Notes: a model not told the origin generated them from the sequence alone. 64,000 nucleotides of DNA from Fundidesulfovibrio agrisoli (GCF_022808715.1 NZ_JAKZKX010000003.1:209655-273654), one strand, 5' to 3'. Counted from the first letter of the stretch, positions 1 through 8,206 are shown. Translations and numbers: made by a program.

Positions 1-652
1 GCTCCATGTCGGCGCGGTCCATGGCGGTGCAGCCGGAGGTCGTGGCCCCGGGGGCGCGCCAGATGTGCAGGAAGATGCAGGAGCCCGCTCCGGGCGCGGC
101 AGGGGCGGGGTTGTGGGCCACCACCAGGCCCAGGGCGTACAGGTCGTCCTTGCGGCGCATGAGTTCGGAGCTGTTCCACGCGCGCGAGGGGGCCGCCGAA
201 GCGTCCAAGAGGACATTGTACTGCGGCGAGGCGGCGTCGTCCACGCACTCCAGCGTCCCGGTGGCCTGGACGTAGGGCATGCGCAGGCCCGTCGGCGGGG
301 CCTTGTCGTAGCCGAAAACCGGCCCCAGCCTGAACACGCCCGCCGGGGCGCGTCCGTCGCCCTCCCGCTTGCGCGGGCCGTCCGCCGGGGTCTCGTGCAG
401 GCCGATCCCCCAACCCAGGCCCTTGGGGCCGAGCATGACCGGAACGGACGGGCCGTCCTGGTGCCATGAGCCGCCCGCATCGCGGCTGTGGAGGCTCAGG
501 CTGGCGCCGGTGCAGCTCCAGCAATCGCTGGTGACCACCACAAGCTGCCTGGAGGCGGCCAGGGCTTCTTCCAGCGCGGCGGCGGACGCTGGGATGACAG
601 TCAGGAGTACGGCGGCGAGCAACAGCGCGGCCATGAGCGGGAAGTGTTTCAT
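1..652 (-). CDS. L,D-transpeptidase-like (YkuD fold) secreted protein, 3' end missing
   Basis: The frame is open from an ATG at 652 to the window edge, so the C-terminus lies outside. The N-terminus has Lys and His followed by a hydrophobic stretch (residues about 5-24) ending in Ala-Ser-Ala, a signal peptide, so the protein is exported. Near the visible end is a CIFLHIW segment followed about ten residues later by TTSGCTAM. This matches the His...Ser-x-Gly-Cys active site of YkuD-type L,D-transpeptidases of the YafK/YkuD kind, which cross-link peptidoglycan or attach proteins to it. The product is probably periplasmic. The actual substrate cannot be told. A second, unrelated-looking L,D-transpeptidase is at 33155-34273. 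No clear ribosome site was seen before the ATG. Confidence 0.8.
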   Translation of the reverse strand, partial: MKHFPLMAALLLAAVLLTVIPASAAALEEALAASRQLVVVTSDCWSCTGASLSLHSRDAGGSWHQDGPSVPVMLGPKGLGWGIGLHETPADGPRKREGDGRAPAGVFRLGPVFGYDKAPPTGLRMPYVQATGTLECVDDAASPQYNVLLDASAAPSRAWNSSELMRRKDDLYALGLVVAHNPAPAAPGAGSCIFLHIWRAPGATTSGCTAMDRADME

Positions 653-752
653 GGGGCGAGGATGCAGCCCTCGGGGGTGCCCGTCAAGGGCCTCTCAGTG
701 CGCCACCTGCCCTGCCTCGTTTCGAATGCGGAATGTTGTGGTTGTACCGGCC

Positions 753-830
753 CCGGCCTCCCTGTCCGCCGCCGCGCGGACAGATATATTTGAAGATATC
801 CGCCCCCGCGGCGGCGGACAAAGAGGCCGG
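753..830 (+). repeat. Large structured inverted repeat, copy 1
   Basis: Two 24-nt arms (753-776 and 807-830) pair with only two mismatches. Inside the 30-nt spacer an inner stem GATAT/ATATC closes the loop ATTTGAAG. Copy 2 at 15392-15464 (opposite strand) also has 24-nt arms with two mismatches. Its arm sequence is different, but it has the same ATTTGAAG loop, closed by GGTGT/ACATC. Conserved loop with changed but still paired stems means the structure is what is kept. Confidence 0.7.
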
Positions 831-961
831 AGCCGCACCCCGGACCAGCGCGGCAACTATTGTAGATAACCGCCTCGCGCCCGGAGGTGTTTCCCGCTCC
901 TTGCCTTCCAAAGAATTCGCTTGAGACCGCCCACGCAGGCGGAATGAACGCGAAGCGGAAC

Positions 962-1001
962 GGGATTGCAAAGGGAGGAACTCCCTTTGCCCGCCGGAGG
1001 C
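962..1001 (+). repeat. 40-nt palindromic intergenic motif, copy 1
   Basis: A perfect 10-bp inverted repeat GCAAAGGGAG / CTCCCTTTGC (968-977, 981-990, loop GAA) is followed by CCGCCGGAGGC. The reverse complement of 15489-15528 matches these 40 nt with two differences, which compensate each other in the stem or sit next to it. From memory, similar CAAAGGG...CCCTTTG-GCCGCCGGAGGC strings are common between genes in Desulfovibrio. That is recall, not a search. Confidence 0.65.
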
Positions 1002-1037
1002 ATCTTCCCTCCCTCTCGCCTTTCCCAACGCTCCAAC

Positions 1038-1064
1038 AAAAAAACGGCCGGGTTCCCCCGGCCG
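1038..1064 (-). terminator. Rho-independent terminator of the helicase gene
   Basis: An 8-bp stem CGGCCGGG/CCCGGCCG with loop TTCC (1045-1064) is followed on the minus strand by seven T residues. It lies 30 bp after the helicase stop codon. Confidence 0.85.
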
Positions 1065-1093
1065 GTCTCGATGCGTTTGTCTTGCGGCTGCTT

Positions 1094-3214
1094 CTAATCC
1101 CAGTCGATGCCCTTGCCGTCTCCGTAGGTGGAGTCGAACTCGAAGGTGGGCACGGCCTTCTTCTCAGCCTTCTTTTTGGCGGGCTTTTCGGCAGGCGCGC
1201 CTTCGGGCTTGGCCTCGGCTGCCTCGCCGGACTTGGCTTCAGTCGCCTTGGCCTCCCCGGATTTTCCTTTGCCGCGCGAGCGCGAACGCGAGCGCGACCT
1301 GGACTTGGGCTTGGCCTCGCCGGCGGGGGCGGCCTCCTCGGCGGGAGCGGCGGCCTCGGCGGCGGGCGCGGGCTCGAAGTCCTCATAGACCTCGGCTGAT
1401 TCGTCCTGGGCCGACTCCCCGGCGGCCATGGCGGCCTCGCCCGAGCCGGGCTTCTTGCGGGAGCGGCGGCGGCGGCGCCTCTTCTTGCGCACCTCGCCCT
1501 CTTCGCCGGCGGGAGCGGCGGCGGGGACGGCCGTCACGGCTTCGACGTCGCCAGCCCACTCCGTGGAGAAGTCCTCCATCGTGGTGAAATCGGCGGGAGC
1601 GGGAGCGGCAGCGGCCTGGGCCTGGGGCTCGGCCTTGGGCTGGGCCGGAGCTTCGGGCTTGCGCTCGCGCCGGGGTTTTTCCTCACCGCGCTGGCGGTCT
1701 TCGCTGCGCGGCTGGTCCTCGCGGCGGGGGCGGTCTTCGCGGCGGGGACGCTCCTCCCTGCGGGGACGCTCTTCGCGGCGCGGGGCGGCCTTGTCGCCGC
1801 GCCGGGCCGTGGAGGCGGCGCCTTCGGGCTGCTCGGGCACGGCGTGCAGGGTGGCCTGGTAGCGCTCGTCCAGGAGCATGGCCAGGAGGGACACGTCCTC
1901 GGAGGAGCCGAGCTCCTGCGCCAGGGGCAGGAAGCGCTTCAGGCGCACCTGCTTGAGGGGGGGCAGGGCGCGCAGTTCTGCCTCCAGGAGGGCGGTCATC
2001 CTGGCGGAGACCACGGCGGAGACGTCGTCGTCCGTGGGGGCGGGGCGCTTGACCAGGTCGATGCCGAAGCGCTGGCCGATGCGGCCCAGGCCCAACTCCT
2101 CCATGATGTTCACCAGGGTGATGGCCGTGCCGGAGGCTCCGGCGCGGCCGGTGCGCCCGGCGCGGTGCACGTAGGACTCGGGGTCCTCCGGGGGTTCGTA
2201 CTGGAAGACGTGGGAGAGATCGGGGATGTCGATGCCGCGCGCGGCCACGTCGGTGGCCACCAGGAAGCGCAGGTTGCCCTTGCGCAGCCTGCCCATGACC
2301 TCCTCGCGCTTGGCCTGGGAGAGGTCCGCCGAGAGCTCCTCGGCGTCGTAGCCGAAGCCTTTGAGCACCTCGGTGATGTAGTGCACGTTGGCCTTGGTGT
2401 TGGAGAAGATGATGGCCGAGACCGGGTTCTCGATCTCCAGCAGGCGGACCAGGCAGCGGTCCTTATCCATGCCGGGTGACTCCACGTACTGGTGCAGGAT
2501 GTTGGCAACGTGCACCTGGGTGGAGGAGAGCGAGAGGAAATTCGGGTGGTCCATGAACTCTTCGGCCAGGCGCAGCACGTGCGGCGGGTAGGTGGCCGAG
2601 AAGAGGAAGGTGGAGACGCGCCGCTTGGGCAGGTAGCGCTTGATCTCCTTCATGTCGGGGTAGAAGCCGATGGAGAGCATCCTGTCGGCCTCGTCGAACA
2701 CGAGCACGCGGATGCCGTCCACGGTGAGGTTGCGGCGCAGCAGGTGGTCCAGGATGCGGCCGGGGGTGCCGACCACCAGGTGCGCGCCCGCGCGCAGGGC
2801 GTCGGTCTGCGCGCCGTAGCCAACGCCGCCGTAGACCGAGGCGATCTTCAGGCCGGTGCCCGCGAACAGGGTCTCGGCGTCGGCGGCCACCTGGCCCGCC
2901 AGTTCGCGGGTGGGGCAGAGGATCAGGGCCTGGGTCTGGGGCTGCTCCACGTCGAGCAGGTGAAAGATCGGCAGCAGGAAGGCCCCGGTCTTGCCGCTGC
3001 CGGTACGCGACTGGACCATGAGGTCCTGCCCGGTGAGCAGATACGGCAGCGACTTGGACTGCACGGGCATGAGCGCGGTCCAGCCAGCGCGGCCCATGGC
3101 CTCGCGCAGGGGCTCCGGCAGTTCCTCCAGGGCCATTTCGGGCAGGGAGGCTTCGGGCTCGACGAGGGTCTCGAACTCAGGGGGAGTGGTCTGGGAGTCT
3201 TTGGTGTTGTCCAT
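1094..3214 (-). CDS. DEAD-box ATP-dependent RNA helicase with long charged C-terminal tail
   Basis: This is an ATP-dependent RNA-unwinding enzyme of about 706 aa. The start is taken at the ATG of MDNTKDSQ, because the open frame upstream looks non-coding. Motifs in order: a Q-motif-like region near residue 45, motif I TGSGKT (about 71-76), PTRELA (about 101), TPGR (about 150), DEAD (174-177), SAT (206-208), ATDVAARGID, and HRAGRTGRAG (about 335-345). After about residue 440 the protein becomes low complexity. It has repeated RPRREE/RPRRED blocks, a KKRRRRRRSRKK run, Ala/Glu/Pro-rich stretches and an SRSRSRSRSRGKGK run. Such basic tails in RhlE/DeaD-type helicases bind RNA. Likely roles are ribosome assembly or RNA decay. 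It is a single-gene unit with its own terminator. The N-terminal helicase core is certain; the subfamily is not. Confidence 0.93.
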   Translation of the reverse strand: MDNTKDSQTTPPEFETLVEPEASLPEMALEELPEPLREAMGRAGWTALMPVQSKSLPYLLTGQDLMVQSRTGSGKTGAFLLPIFHLLDVEQPQTQALILCPTRELAGQVAADAETLFAGTGLKIASVYGGVGYGAQTDALRAGAHLVVGTPGRILDHLLRRNLTVDGIRVLVFDEADRMLSIGFYPDMKEIKRYLPKRRVSTFLFSATYPPHVLRLAEEFMDHPNFLSLSSTQVHVANILHQYVESPGMDKDRCLVRLLEIENPVSAIIFSNTKANVHYITEVLKGFGYDAEELSADLSQAKREEVMGRLRKGNLRFLVATDVAARGIDIPDLSHVFQYEPPEDPESYVHRAGRTGRAGASGTAITLVNIMEELGLGRIGQRFGIDLVKRPAPTDDDVSAVVSARMTALLEAELRALPPLKQVRLKRFLPLAQELGSSEDVSLLAMLLDERYQATLHAVPEQPEGAASTARRGDKAAPRREERPRREERPRREDRPRREDQPRSEDRQRGEEKPRRERKPEAPAQPKAEPQAQAAAAPAPADFTTMEDFSTEWAGDVEAVTAVPAAAPAGEEGEVRKKRRRRRRSRKKPGSGEAAMAAGESAQDESAEVYEDFEPAPAAEAAAPAEEAAPAGEAKPKSRSRSRSRSRGKGKSGEAKATEAKSGEAAEAKPEGAPAEKPAKKKAEKKAVPTFEFDSTYGDGKGIDWD

Positions 3215-3310
3215 AGATGGTGTCGTTTTGGGATGTCGCGCAAGGCGCGCGCCATTCTCTAACAGGAACGCGGAGCAATTGACAGCGTTTCTATGCAACC
3301 GCGGCGGGAG

Positions 3311-3348
3311 GCCAAAAGGAACCGGCCGCGCCAAGGGGCCGCGGCCGG
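3311..3348 (-). terminator. Terminator after the outer-membrane protein gene
   Basis: A stem CCGGCCGCG/CGCGGCCGG (3322-3330, 3340-3348) is followed on the minus strand by TTCCTTTT. It sits 30 bp past the stop of the barrel protein gene. Confidence 0.7.
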
Positions 3349-3377
3349 AAGTGATGACGGAATCAGGCGAAGGGCTG

Positions 3378-3941
3378 TTAGAACCCGTACTTGAGCGCCA
3401 GGTTGCCGCCCCAGTTGTCGGAGCCCTTGTCGGTGAACTCGCCGATGTGCTGGTAGCGGCCGGCCACCTGCATGGACAGCGCGTTGACCAGGTACACGTT
3501 GAAGCCGATCTCGGCCGCCTCGGTCATGTTGGAGGTGAAGCCGTTGCGCGGGATGTTCACGTTGGAGAAGAAGCCGCCCAGGCCGATCCCGGCGAACACG
3601 GAGATCTTCTCGTCGGAGATGAAGTGGTAGCGCGCCCATGCGATGGGGCTGAATGCGCCGACGTTCTCGTAGGTGGTCGCCCCGCTGTAGGGATAACGCT
3701 TCTGCGTTACGGAATACCCGAGACCCTCAAGGCCCAGGGCAAAGCCATCCACAAAGAAATATCCAGCTTCCGCGCCGTAGGAGAACATGGAGCTGATATT
3801 CTTGTTGGAGTTGGCGTAAATGCCCACCTTGGGCTCCAGGTAGACGGTTCCAGCAGTGGTGCCCGCGTTCGCCAGGGCGGCGCAGAGCCCGAACGCGGCC
3901 ATAAGGGCCAGGATCGACATGGTTTTCAATGTGGTTCTCAT
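3378..3941 (-). CDS. Small outer-membrane beta-barrel protein, family not identified
   Basis: The 187-aa product has a clear signal peptide (hydrophobic residues about 8-22, cleavage after ANA at about 26). The mature part alternates aromatic and small residues in a way typical of an eight-stranded outer-membrane barrel, with Gly/Tyr/Phe-rich strands and a C-terminal ...LALKYGF ending in Phe. That ending is the usual signal for the BAM machinery. No enzyme motif is seen. It resembles OmpW/OmpA-barrel or opacity-type porin-like proteins only in a general way. A strong Shine-Dalgarno AAGGAGG lies before the ATG, and a strong promoter lies upstream (3979-4008), so it is probably well expressed. 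It is monocistronic. Confidence 0.8.
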   Translation of the reverse strand: MRTTLKTMSILALMAAFGLCAALANAGTTAGTVYLEPKVGIYANSNKNISSMFSYGAEAGYFFVDGFALGLEGLGYSVTQKRYPYSGATTYENVGAFSPIAWARYHFISDEKISVFAGIGLGGFFSNVNIPRNGFTSNMTEAAEIGFNVYLVNALSMQVAGRYQHIGEFTDKGSDNWGGNLALKYGF

Positions 3942-3978
3942 GGTTTTCCTCCTTCTGTTGAAAGCAACAGACCGTCCA

Positions 3979-4008
3979 ACAATAACACCCTCCCGGAAGT
4001 GTTGTCAA
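3979..4008 (-). promoter_or_regulatory. Sigma-70-type promoter for the barrel protein gene
   Basis: On the minus strand TTGACA (4003-4008) and TATTGT (3979-3984) are separated by 18 nt, 38 bp upstream of the ATG at 3941. Confidence 0.75.
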
Positions 4009-4198
4009 AGGGTGCGCGCACTGGGGGAAATGCTTTGGGGCCCATCTGTAACATGCTTACGCAACTGTAAGGTTGCGCCGGGCCGCATCGCTGCCTGATG
4101 GGGCGAACCCCGCAGGGGGGTGGTCAAGCGCGGCGGCTTTGCGTAGATTCGCCACGCCCCGGAAGGCCGGACGGGCCCGGGGGCGAACGGGGGCTTCG

Positions 4199-4957
4199 AT
4201 GTTCAAGAAATTGTTGTCAAACCTGAGCTGGAAGCAGTCCGTGGCCCTGGTCACGGCGGGGTTCGCCCTGGCGCTGCCGCTCGTGCACATGCTGATCTTT
4301 CGCGACGGCTACAACCTGGGCTTCTACTGGGCGCTGGACCTCTGCTTCGTGCCGGTGCAGGTTCTGGTGGTCACCCTGATCGTGGAGAACGTGCTGGGCG
4401 AGCGCGAGCGCGCGGCCAAGTTCCACAAGCTGAACATGGTCATTGGGGCCTTCTTCAGCGAGGTGGGCGGCGAGGCCATCCGGCGCATCAACGAATTCTG
4501 CGGCGACCTGGACGAGGCGCGCGCACGCTTCGCCGTGGACATGCACTGGGGGCACGAGCAGTACCAGGAGGCCCTGGCCTTCGCCCGGGGCAACAGTTGC
4601 AGGCTGGACCACGACGAAACCAGGATGGAGGAGCTCAAGCTTTTCCTGCTGGAGAAGCGCCAGTTCGTGCTGGGGCTGCTGCAGAACCCCAACCTGCTGG
4701 AGCACGACAGCTTCACGGACCTGCTCTGGGCCCTGTGCCACCTCACCGAAGAGCTGGCCGCGCGCCCGGGGCTGGAGGGCCTGCCCCCGGCCGACGTGGA
4801 GCACCTCAAGGGCGACATGCGCCGGGCCTTCAACCTGCTGGTGGTGCAATGGTTGGCCTACATGGAGCACCTCAAGCGCAGCTACCCCTACATCTATTCC
4901 CTGCAGGTCCGGCAGAACCCCTTCAAGCAGGACCGCAACGTGGTGGTGCAAGGATGA
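4199..4957 (+). CDS. Unidentified membrane-anchored protein with two N-terminal transmembrane helices
   Basis: This protein of about 252 aa starts at the ATG of MFKKLLSN; the open frame before it looks like untranslated sequence. I do not recognise the family. Two hydrophobic segments are visible, SVALVTAGFALALPLV (about 14-31) and FYWALDLCFVPVQVLVVTLIV (about 41-61). They are followed by a long, mostly helical, charged soluble domain with conserved-looking HWGHEQY and NPNLLEHDSFTDLLWAL segments and no catalytic motif I can name. The gene overlaps the next one by the ATGA junction, so translation is probably coupled to the glutamine cyclotransferase gene. No ribosome site stronger than a G-rich run is seen. 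Confidence 0.75.
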   Translation: MFKKLLSNLSWKQSVALVTAGFALALPLVHMLIFRDGYNLGFYWALDLCFVPVQVLVVTLIVENVLGERERAAKFHKLNMVIGAFFSEVGGEAIRRINEFCGDLDEARARFAVDMHWGHEQYQEALAFARGNSCRLDHDETRMEELKLFLLEKRQFVLGLLQNPNLLEHDSFTDLLWALCHLTEELAARPGLEGLPPADVEHLKGDMRRAFNLLVVQWLAYMEHLKRSYPYIYSLQVRQNPFKQDRNVVVQG

Positions 4958-5745
4958 AGAAGTTCCACGCGATGTTCAGGGCCGTGCGGCTTTCCCTGCC
5001 GGTCCTGCTGGCCCTGGCGCTGCTTGCCGCGCCCTGTTCCGCCGGAAATTTGACGTACAGCGTCACGGCCGTGCTGCCGCACGACCCCCAGGCCTTCACC
5101 CAGGGCCTGGTCTTCAGCCAGGGCTACTTCTACGAGAGCACGGGGCTCAACGGACGCTCCAGCCTGCGCAAGGTGGAGCCCGCCACCGGGCGCGTGGTGC
5201 AGAAGCGCGACCTGCCCGCCAAGGACTTCGGCGAAGGCCTGGCCCTTGTTGGCGCGGACCTCATCCAGCTGACCTGGACCACGGGCAAGGCCTACGTCTA
5301 CGACGCGGCCAGCTTCCAGCCCAAGGCCGAGCTGCCCCTGGACACCCAGGGCTGGGGCGCTGCCGCCACCCCCTTCGGCCTGCTGACCAGCGACGGAAGC
5401 GACACCCTGACCTGGCGCGACCCCGCCAGCATGAAGCCGGTGCGCACCCTGCGCGTGGCGGACGGCCAGAAGCCCGTGACAGAGCTCAACGAGTTGGAGT
5501 GGGTGGATGGCTGGATACTCGCAAACGTCTGGCATGATGATCGCATAGCAGTCGTTTCACCGGCCACCGGGAAAGTGGCCGCCTGGATCGACTGCGCCCA
5601 GTTGCGCGCCAGGACCCAGGGCCTGCCCGACGAGTCGGACCTCAACGGAATCGCCTGGGATCCGGCGACCCGCAGGCTGTTCGTAACCGGGAAGCTGTGG
5701 CCGAGCATCTATGTCTTGTCCCTGGAGGGGCTGCCGAAACCATGA
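4954..5745 (+). CDS. Glutaminyl-peptide cyclotransferase, secreted
   Basis: The 263-aa product belongs to the glutamine cyclotransferase family (Glu_cyclase_2 type). These enzymes convert N-terminal glutamine to pyroglutamate, releasing ammonia. Residues about 1-30 form a signal peptide (hydrophobic core LPVLLALALLAAP, then CSAG). The mature part shows the family pattern HDPQAFTQGLVF, YESTGL, LPAKDFGEGLA and LTWTTGKAYVYD, then NELEWVDGWILANVW and ESDLNGIAWDP. This is a five-bladed-propeller type fold. The start overlaps the upstream stop as ATGA, and the stop overlaps the next start the same way, so the three genes form one operon. The export signal places the activity in the periplasm or outside. 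Confidence 0.9.
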   Translation: MKKFHAMFRAVRLSLPVLLALALLAAPCSAGNLTYSVTAVLPHDPQAFTQGLVFSQGYFYESTGLNGRSSLRKVEPATGRVVQKRDLPAKDFGEGLALVGADLIQLTWTTGKAYVYDAASFQPKAELPLDTQGWGAAATPFGLLTSDGSDTLTWRDPASMKPVRTLRVADGQKPVTELNELEWVDGWILANVWHDDRIAVVSPATGKVAAWIDCAQLRARTQGLPDESDLNGIAWDPATRRLFVTGKLWPSIYVLSLEGLPKP

Positions 5746-5984
5746 GAAAAGCCAAATGCAAGCACTGCCGCTACTGGAAAGGCCCCATCCCCTACGAGCA
5801 CCGCTACTGCCCGCCGGAGGAGATGCTCAAGGGCGAGTGGGGCTTCTGCAAACGCCACGCGCCCAGGCCCAAGGTCGACAACGTGGAGGCCGTGCGCGGC
5901 AAGACCTATATCGCCCTCTGGCCGGAGACCCTGGCCGAGGACGTCTGCGGCGAGTTCGCCCTGATCCCCTTGCAGAAGGAGTAG
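5742..5984 (+). CDS. Small cysteine-rich protein, probable metal-binding
   Basis: An 80-aa protein with six cysteines: CKHC near the N-terminus, then single Cys residues in RYCPP and WGFCKRH, and one in DVCGEF near the C-terminus. The spacing suggests zinc or an Fe-S site, but I recognise no family. It has no signal peptide or membrane segment, so it is probably cytoplasmic, although its upstream neighbour is exported. The ATG overlaps the cyclotransferase stop by ATGA, which fixes the start and implies coupled translation. A strong terminator follows at 6013-6051. Confidence 0.7.
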   Translation: MRKAKCKHCRYWKGPIPYEHRYCPPEEMLKGEWGFCKRHAPRPKVDNVEAVRGKTYIALWPETLAEDVCGEFALIPLQKE

Positions 5985-6012
5985 CAGGCCTCCGCCGCCC
6001 CGCATGAACGAA

Positions 6013-6051
6013 GAAGCCCCCCGCGCCTGGTGCGCGGGGGGCTTTTTGTTT
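6013..6051 (+). terminator. Strong terminator between convergent units
   Basis: A perfect 11-bp stem GCCCCCCGCGC/GCGCGGGGGGC with a 5-nt loop is followed by TTTTTGTTTT. It ends the 4199-5984 operon. On the other strand the tail is only moderately T-rich, but it may also serve lgt. Confidence 0.9.
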
Positions 6052-6067
6052 TACGGCGCCGAACAGG

Positions 6068-6868
6068 CTAGGCGTCGGGCTTCGAGGAGGCGGACCTGCC
6101 GCGCAGCAGCAGCGCCGCGCCCACAAGGACCATGGGCAGGGAGAGCAGCTGGCCCATGGTCAGCCAGCCCCAGGCCAGGTAGCCCAGCTGGGGGTCGGGC
6201 TCCCGGATGAGCTCCACCAGGAAGCGGAACAGGCCGTAGAATGCCAGGAACATGCCCGTGACGTGCCCCCTGGGGCGCGGCTTGGCCGAGTAGAACCAGA
6301 GGATGAGGAAGAGCGTGAGGCCCTCAAGCCCGGCCTCGTACAACTGGGAGGGGTGGCGCGGCACGCCGCCCGCGCGCGGGTCCGGGAAGAGCACGCCCCA
6401 GGGCATGCCGGTGGGGCCGCCCCAGAGCTCGCCGTTGATGAAGTTGCCGATGCGCCCGAAGAACAGGCCCGGCGGGGCCAGGGGGCACAGGAAGTCGCCT
6501 ATCTCCAGGAAGGTCTTGCCGTGCTTGCGCGCGAAGATCCAGACCACCACGCACAGCCCGATCATGCCGCCGTGGAAGCTCATGCCGCCGTTCCAGATCT
6601 GGAAGATGGCCAGCGGGTCGGAGAGGTAGACGCCCAGGTCGTAGAAGACCACGTAGCCGAGGCGCGCGCCCAGCACCAGGCCCAGCACGCACCAGGTGAT
6701 GAAGTCGTCCACCATGGCCGGGGTCCAGCCCGAGCCGGGGCGGGCGGCGCGCCGCCTGCCCAGCAGCCATCCGGTGACGAACCCGGCCAGGTACATCAGG
6801 CCGTACCAGCGCACCTGCAGAGGCCCGAGGCCGATGGCCACGGGATCGAAGTCGGGGTGTTTTATCAT
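6068..6868 (-). CDS. lgt: Prolipoprotein diacylglyceryl transferase
   Basis: Lgt moves a diacylglyceryl group from phosphatidylglycerol to the lipobox cysteine of prolipoproteins, the first step of lipoprotein maturation in the inner membrane. The 266-aa length is normal. Visible signatures are VRWYGLMYLAGF, GARLGYVVFYD, the stretch GGMSFHGGMIG, the Lgt signature GRIGNFINGELWG, and RHPSQLYEA. Several hydrophobic segments make about seven membrane helices. The start lies 9 bp after the stop of the upstream TPR gene, so the two are probably co-transcribed. No strong Shine-Dalgarno is visible, which fits translational coupling. Confidence 0.97.
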   Translation of the reverse strand: MIKHPDFDPVAIGLGPLQVRWYGLMYLAGFVTGWLLGRRRAARPGSGWTPAMVDDFITWCVLGLVLGARLGYVVFYDLGVYLSDPLAIFQIWNGGMSFHGGMIGLCVVVWIFARKHGKTFLEIGDFLCPLAPPGLFFGRIGNFINGELWGGPTGMPWGVLFPDPRAGGVPRHPSQLYEAGLEGLTLFLILWFYSAKPRPRGHVTGMFLAFYGLFRFLVELIREPDPQLGYLAWGWLTMGQLLSLPMVLVGAALLLRGRSASSKPDA

Positions 6869-6877
6869 GGAGGGGGT

Positions 6878-8206
6878 CTATATCTCGCGCAGCAGGTTCT
6901 TGGCGCGCTCGAACCCCGGGTTGAGCTCCAGGGCCTTGTGCAGAAACTCCACGGCGAGCTCCTTGCGCGCGGCGCGCAGGTACACGGTGGCGATGTTGAA
7001 GCAGACGGTTTCGCCCGCGGTCCACAGGTCGGGGTTGGTGCGAAGGGCCTTGTCCAGGTAGTTGAAGGCGTCCTGGAATTCGCGGCCTTCGCTGTAGGCC
7101 ATGGCCATGTTGTAGTAGAGCCCGGCGTCGTTGGGCGAGATCTTGAGGGCCCTGCGGTATTCCTCGATGGCCTGGTCCCACTTGCCCTGCTTGCGCAGGG
7201 TGATGCCGAGGCGGTTGAAGGTCTCGATGTCGGACTTGTCCAGGATGCCCTTCTTGGCTTCGATGGACTGGCGCAGGTATTTCTCGGAGATTTCCGGAGC
7301 GTTTGAGATGCAGTGCTCCGCGATGGTCCTGGTGACGCGCCCCACCTGGGCCATGGCCTCCCTGGTGGCGAGCTTGATGGCGTCGTCGAAGATCTCCACG
7401 GCCTTTTCCCGCTCGCCCAGGTTCATGTAGTTGTCGCCGATGGAGATCTTGCGGTCCACGTTGAGGGGGGAGAGCCTGTCCAGCCGTTCGAGGAACTTGG
7501 TCTCCTCCCGGACGTTGCCGGTGACCTTGTGCAGCTCCGCGATCTTCTTGATGGGGTCGAGGAACAGCTTCCCGTTCTTGGAGGCCTCTGTGTAGGCCGT
7601 CAGGGCCTGGTCCATCATCTCGCGGCCCTTGAAGCTGTCGCCCAGCACCAGCAGGGCCGCCGGGCTGCCCGGCTTGAGCTCCAGGATCTTGCGGGCCACG
7701 GACTCGGCCTCGGAGTGCTTGCCGTTCTCGTTGAGCTTCTTGCCCAGGTCGATCAGTTCGCCGATCTGCCCGCGCGGCTTCACGGTGAAGGCCACCTTCT
7801 CGATGAGCATATCCGGGGAGATGGGTTTGGTGATGACGTTGTTGGCCCCGATCTCGTGCATGTAGATCAGTATCTCGCGGGCGACCTCGCCCGTGAGGAT
7901 GATGATGAGCACGTCAGGGTATTGGTTCTTCAGGAACTGGACGAGGTCGTGGCAGTATTTGCCGTTGATTTCGCGTTCGACGAAGAAGACCACCTTCCGG
8001 CCCTGGCCGACGAGAAGTCGGAGTTCCTTGTAGAGCTGCTCCTGGGTGGTGACGTTGTGAACGCAGTCGTCCTTGATATGCAGATGCCGCAGCAGGGTGC
8101 TGCGCAAATTCTTGTTGAAGTGTGGATCGTGGGACAGCACCAGGAATACGCCCCTCTGGTCGAGGATGAATTCCCGGACGTCCTCATCGTACACTTTCGG
8201 CTTCAT
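6878..8206 (-). CDS. Degenerate-receiver plus TPR-repeat protein
   Basis: The start is the ATG of MKPKVYDED, preceded by GCGGAGG; the longer frame upstream is non-coding. Of 442 residues, about 20-140 have a response-regulator receiver layout (FLVLSHDPHF, then VVFFVEREI, LTG, NNVITKPIS). The phospho-acceptor Asp position is Glu77, and the acidic pair is reduced to His26-Asp27, while Thr105 and Lys127 are kept. It is therefore probably not phosphorylated in the normal way. From about 150 to the end there are several TPR units, for example GITLRKQGKWDQAIEEYRRALKI-like repeats and a final LHKALELNPGFERAKNLL. TPRs bind partner proteins. No DNA-binding or enzyme domain is seen. It is probably co-transcribed with lgt. 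Confidence 0.85.
   Translation of the reverse strand: MKPKVYDEDVREFILDQRGVFLVLSHDPHFNKNLRSTLLRHLHIKDDCVHNVTTQEQLYKELRLLVGQGRKVVFFVEREINGKYCHDLVQFLKNQYPDVLIIILTGEVAREILIYMHEIGANNVITKPISPDMLIEKVAFTVKPRGQIGELIDLGKKLNENGKHSEAESVARKILELKPGSPAALLVLGDSFKGREMMDQALTAYTEASKNGKLFLDPIKKIAELHKVTGNVREETKFLERLDRLSPLNVDRKISIGDNYMNLGEREKAVEIFDDAIKLATREAMAQVGRVTRTIAEHCISNAPEISEKYLRQSIEAKKGILDKSDIETFNRLGITLRKQGKWDQAIEEYRRALKISPNDAGLYYNMAMAYSEGREFQDAFNYLDKALRTNPDLWTAGETVCFNIATVYLRAARKELAVEFLHKALELNPGFERAKNLLREI

Larger units (their letters stand above)
653..1093. other. Gene-free stretch holding two repeat modules and a terminator
   Basis: This 441-bp gap separates the L,D-transpeptidase gene from the 3' end of the helicase gene. 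I see no convincing gene. It holds a large hairpin (753-830), a 40-nt palindromic motif (962-1001) and the helicase terminator (1038-1064). Both repeat modules have partners near 15.4-15.5 kb. Confidence 0.7.

Noticed and set aside
1650..1780. Tandem repeat possibly a CRISPR or minisatellite
   Set aside because: The repeats are in frame and encode the Arg/Glu block of the helicase tail, so they are coding repeats. No CRISPR array occurs in the window.
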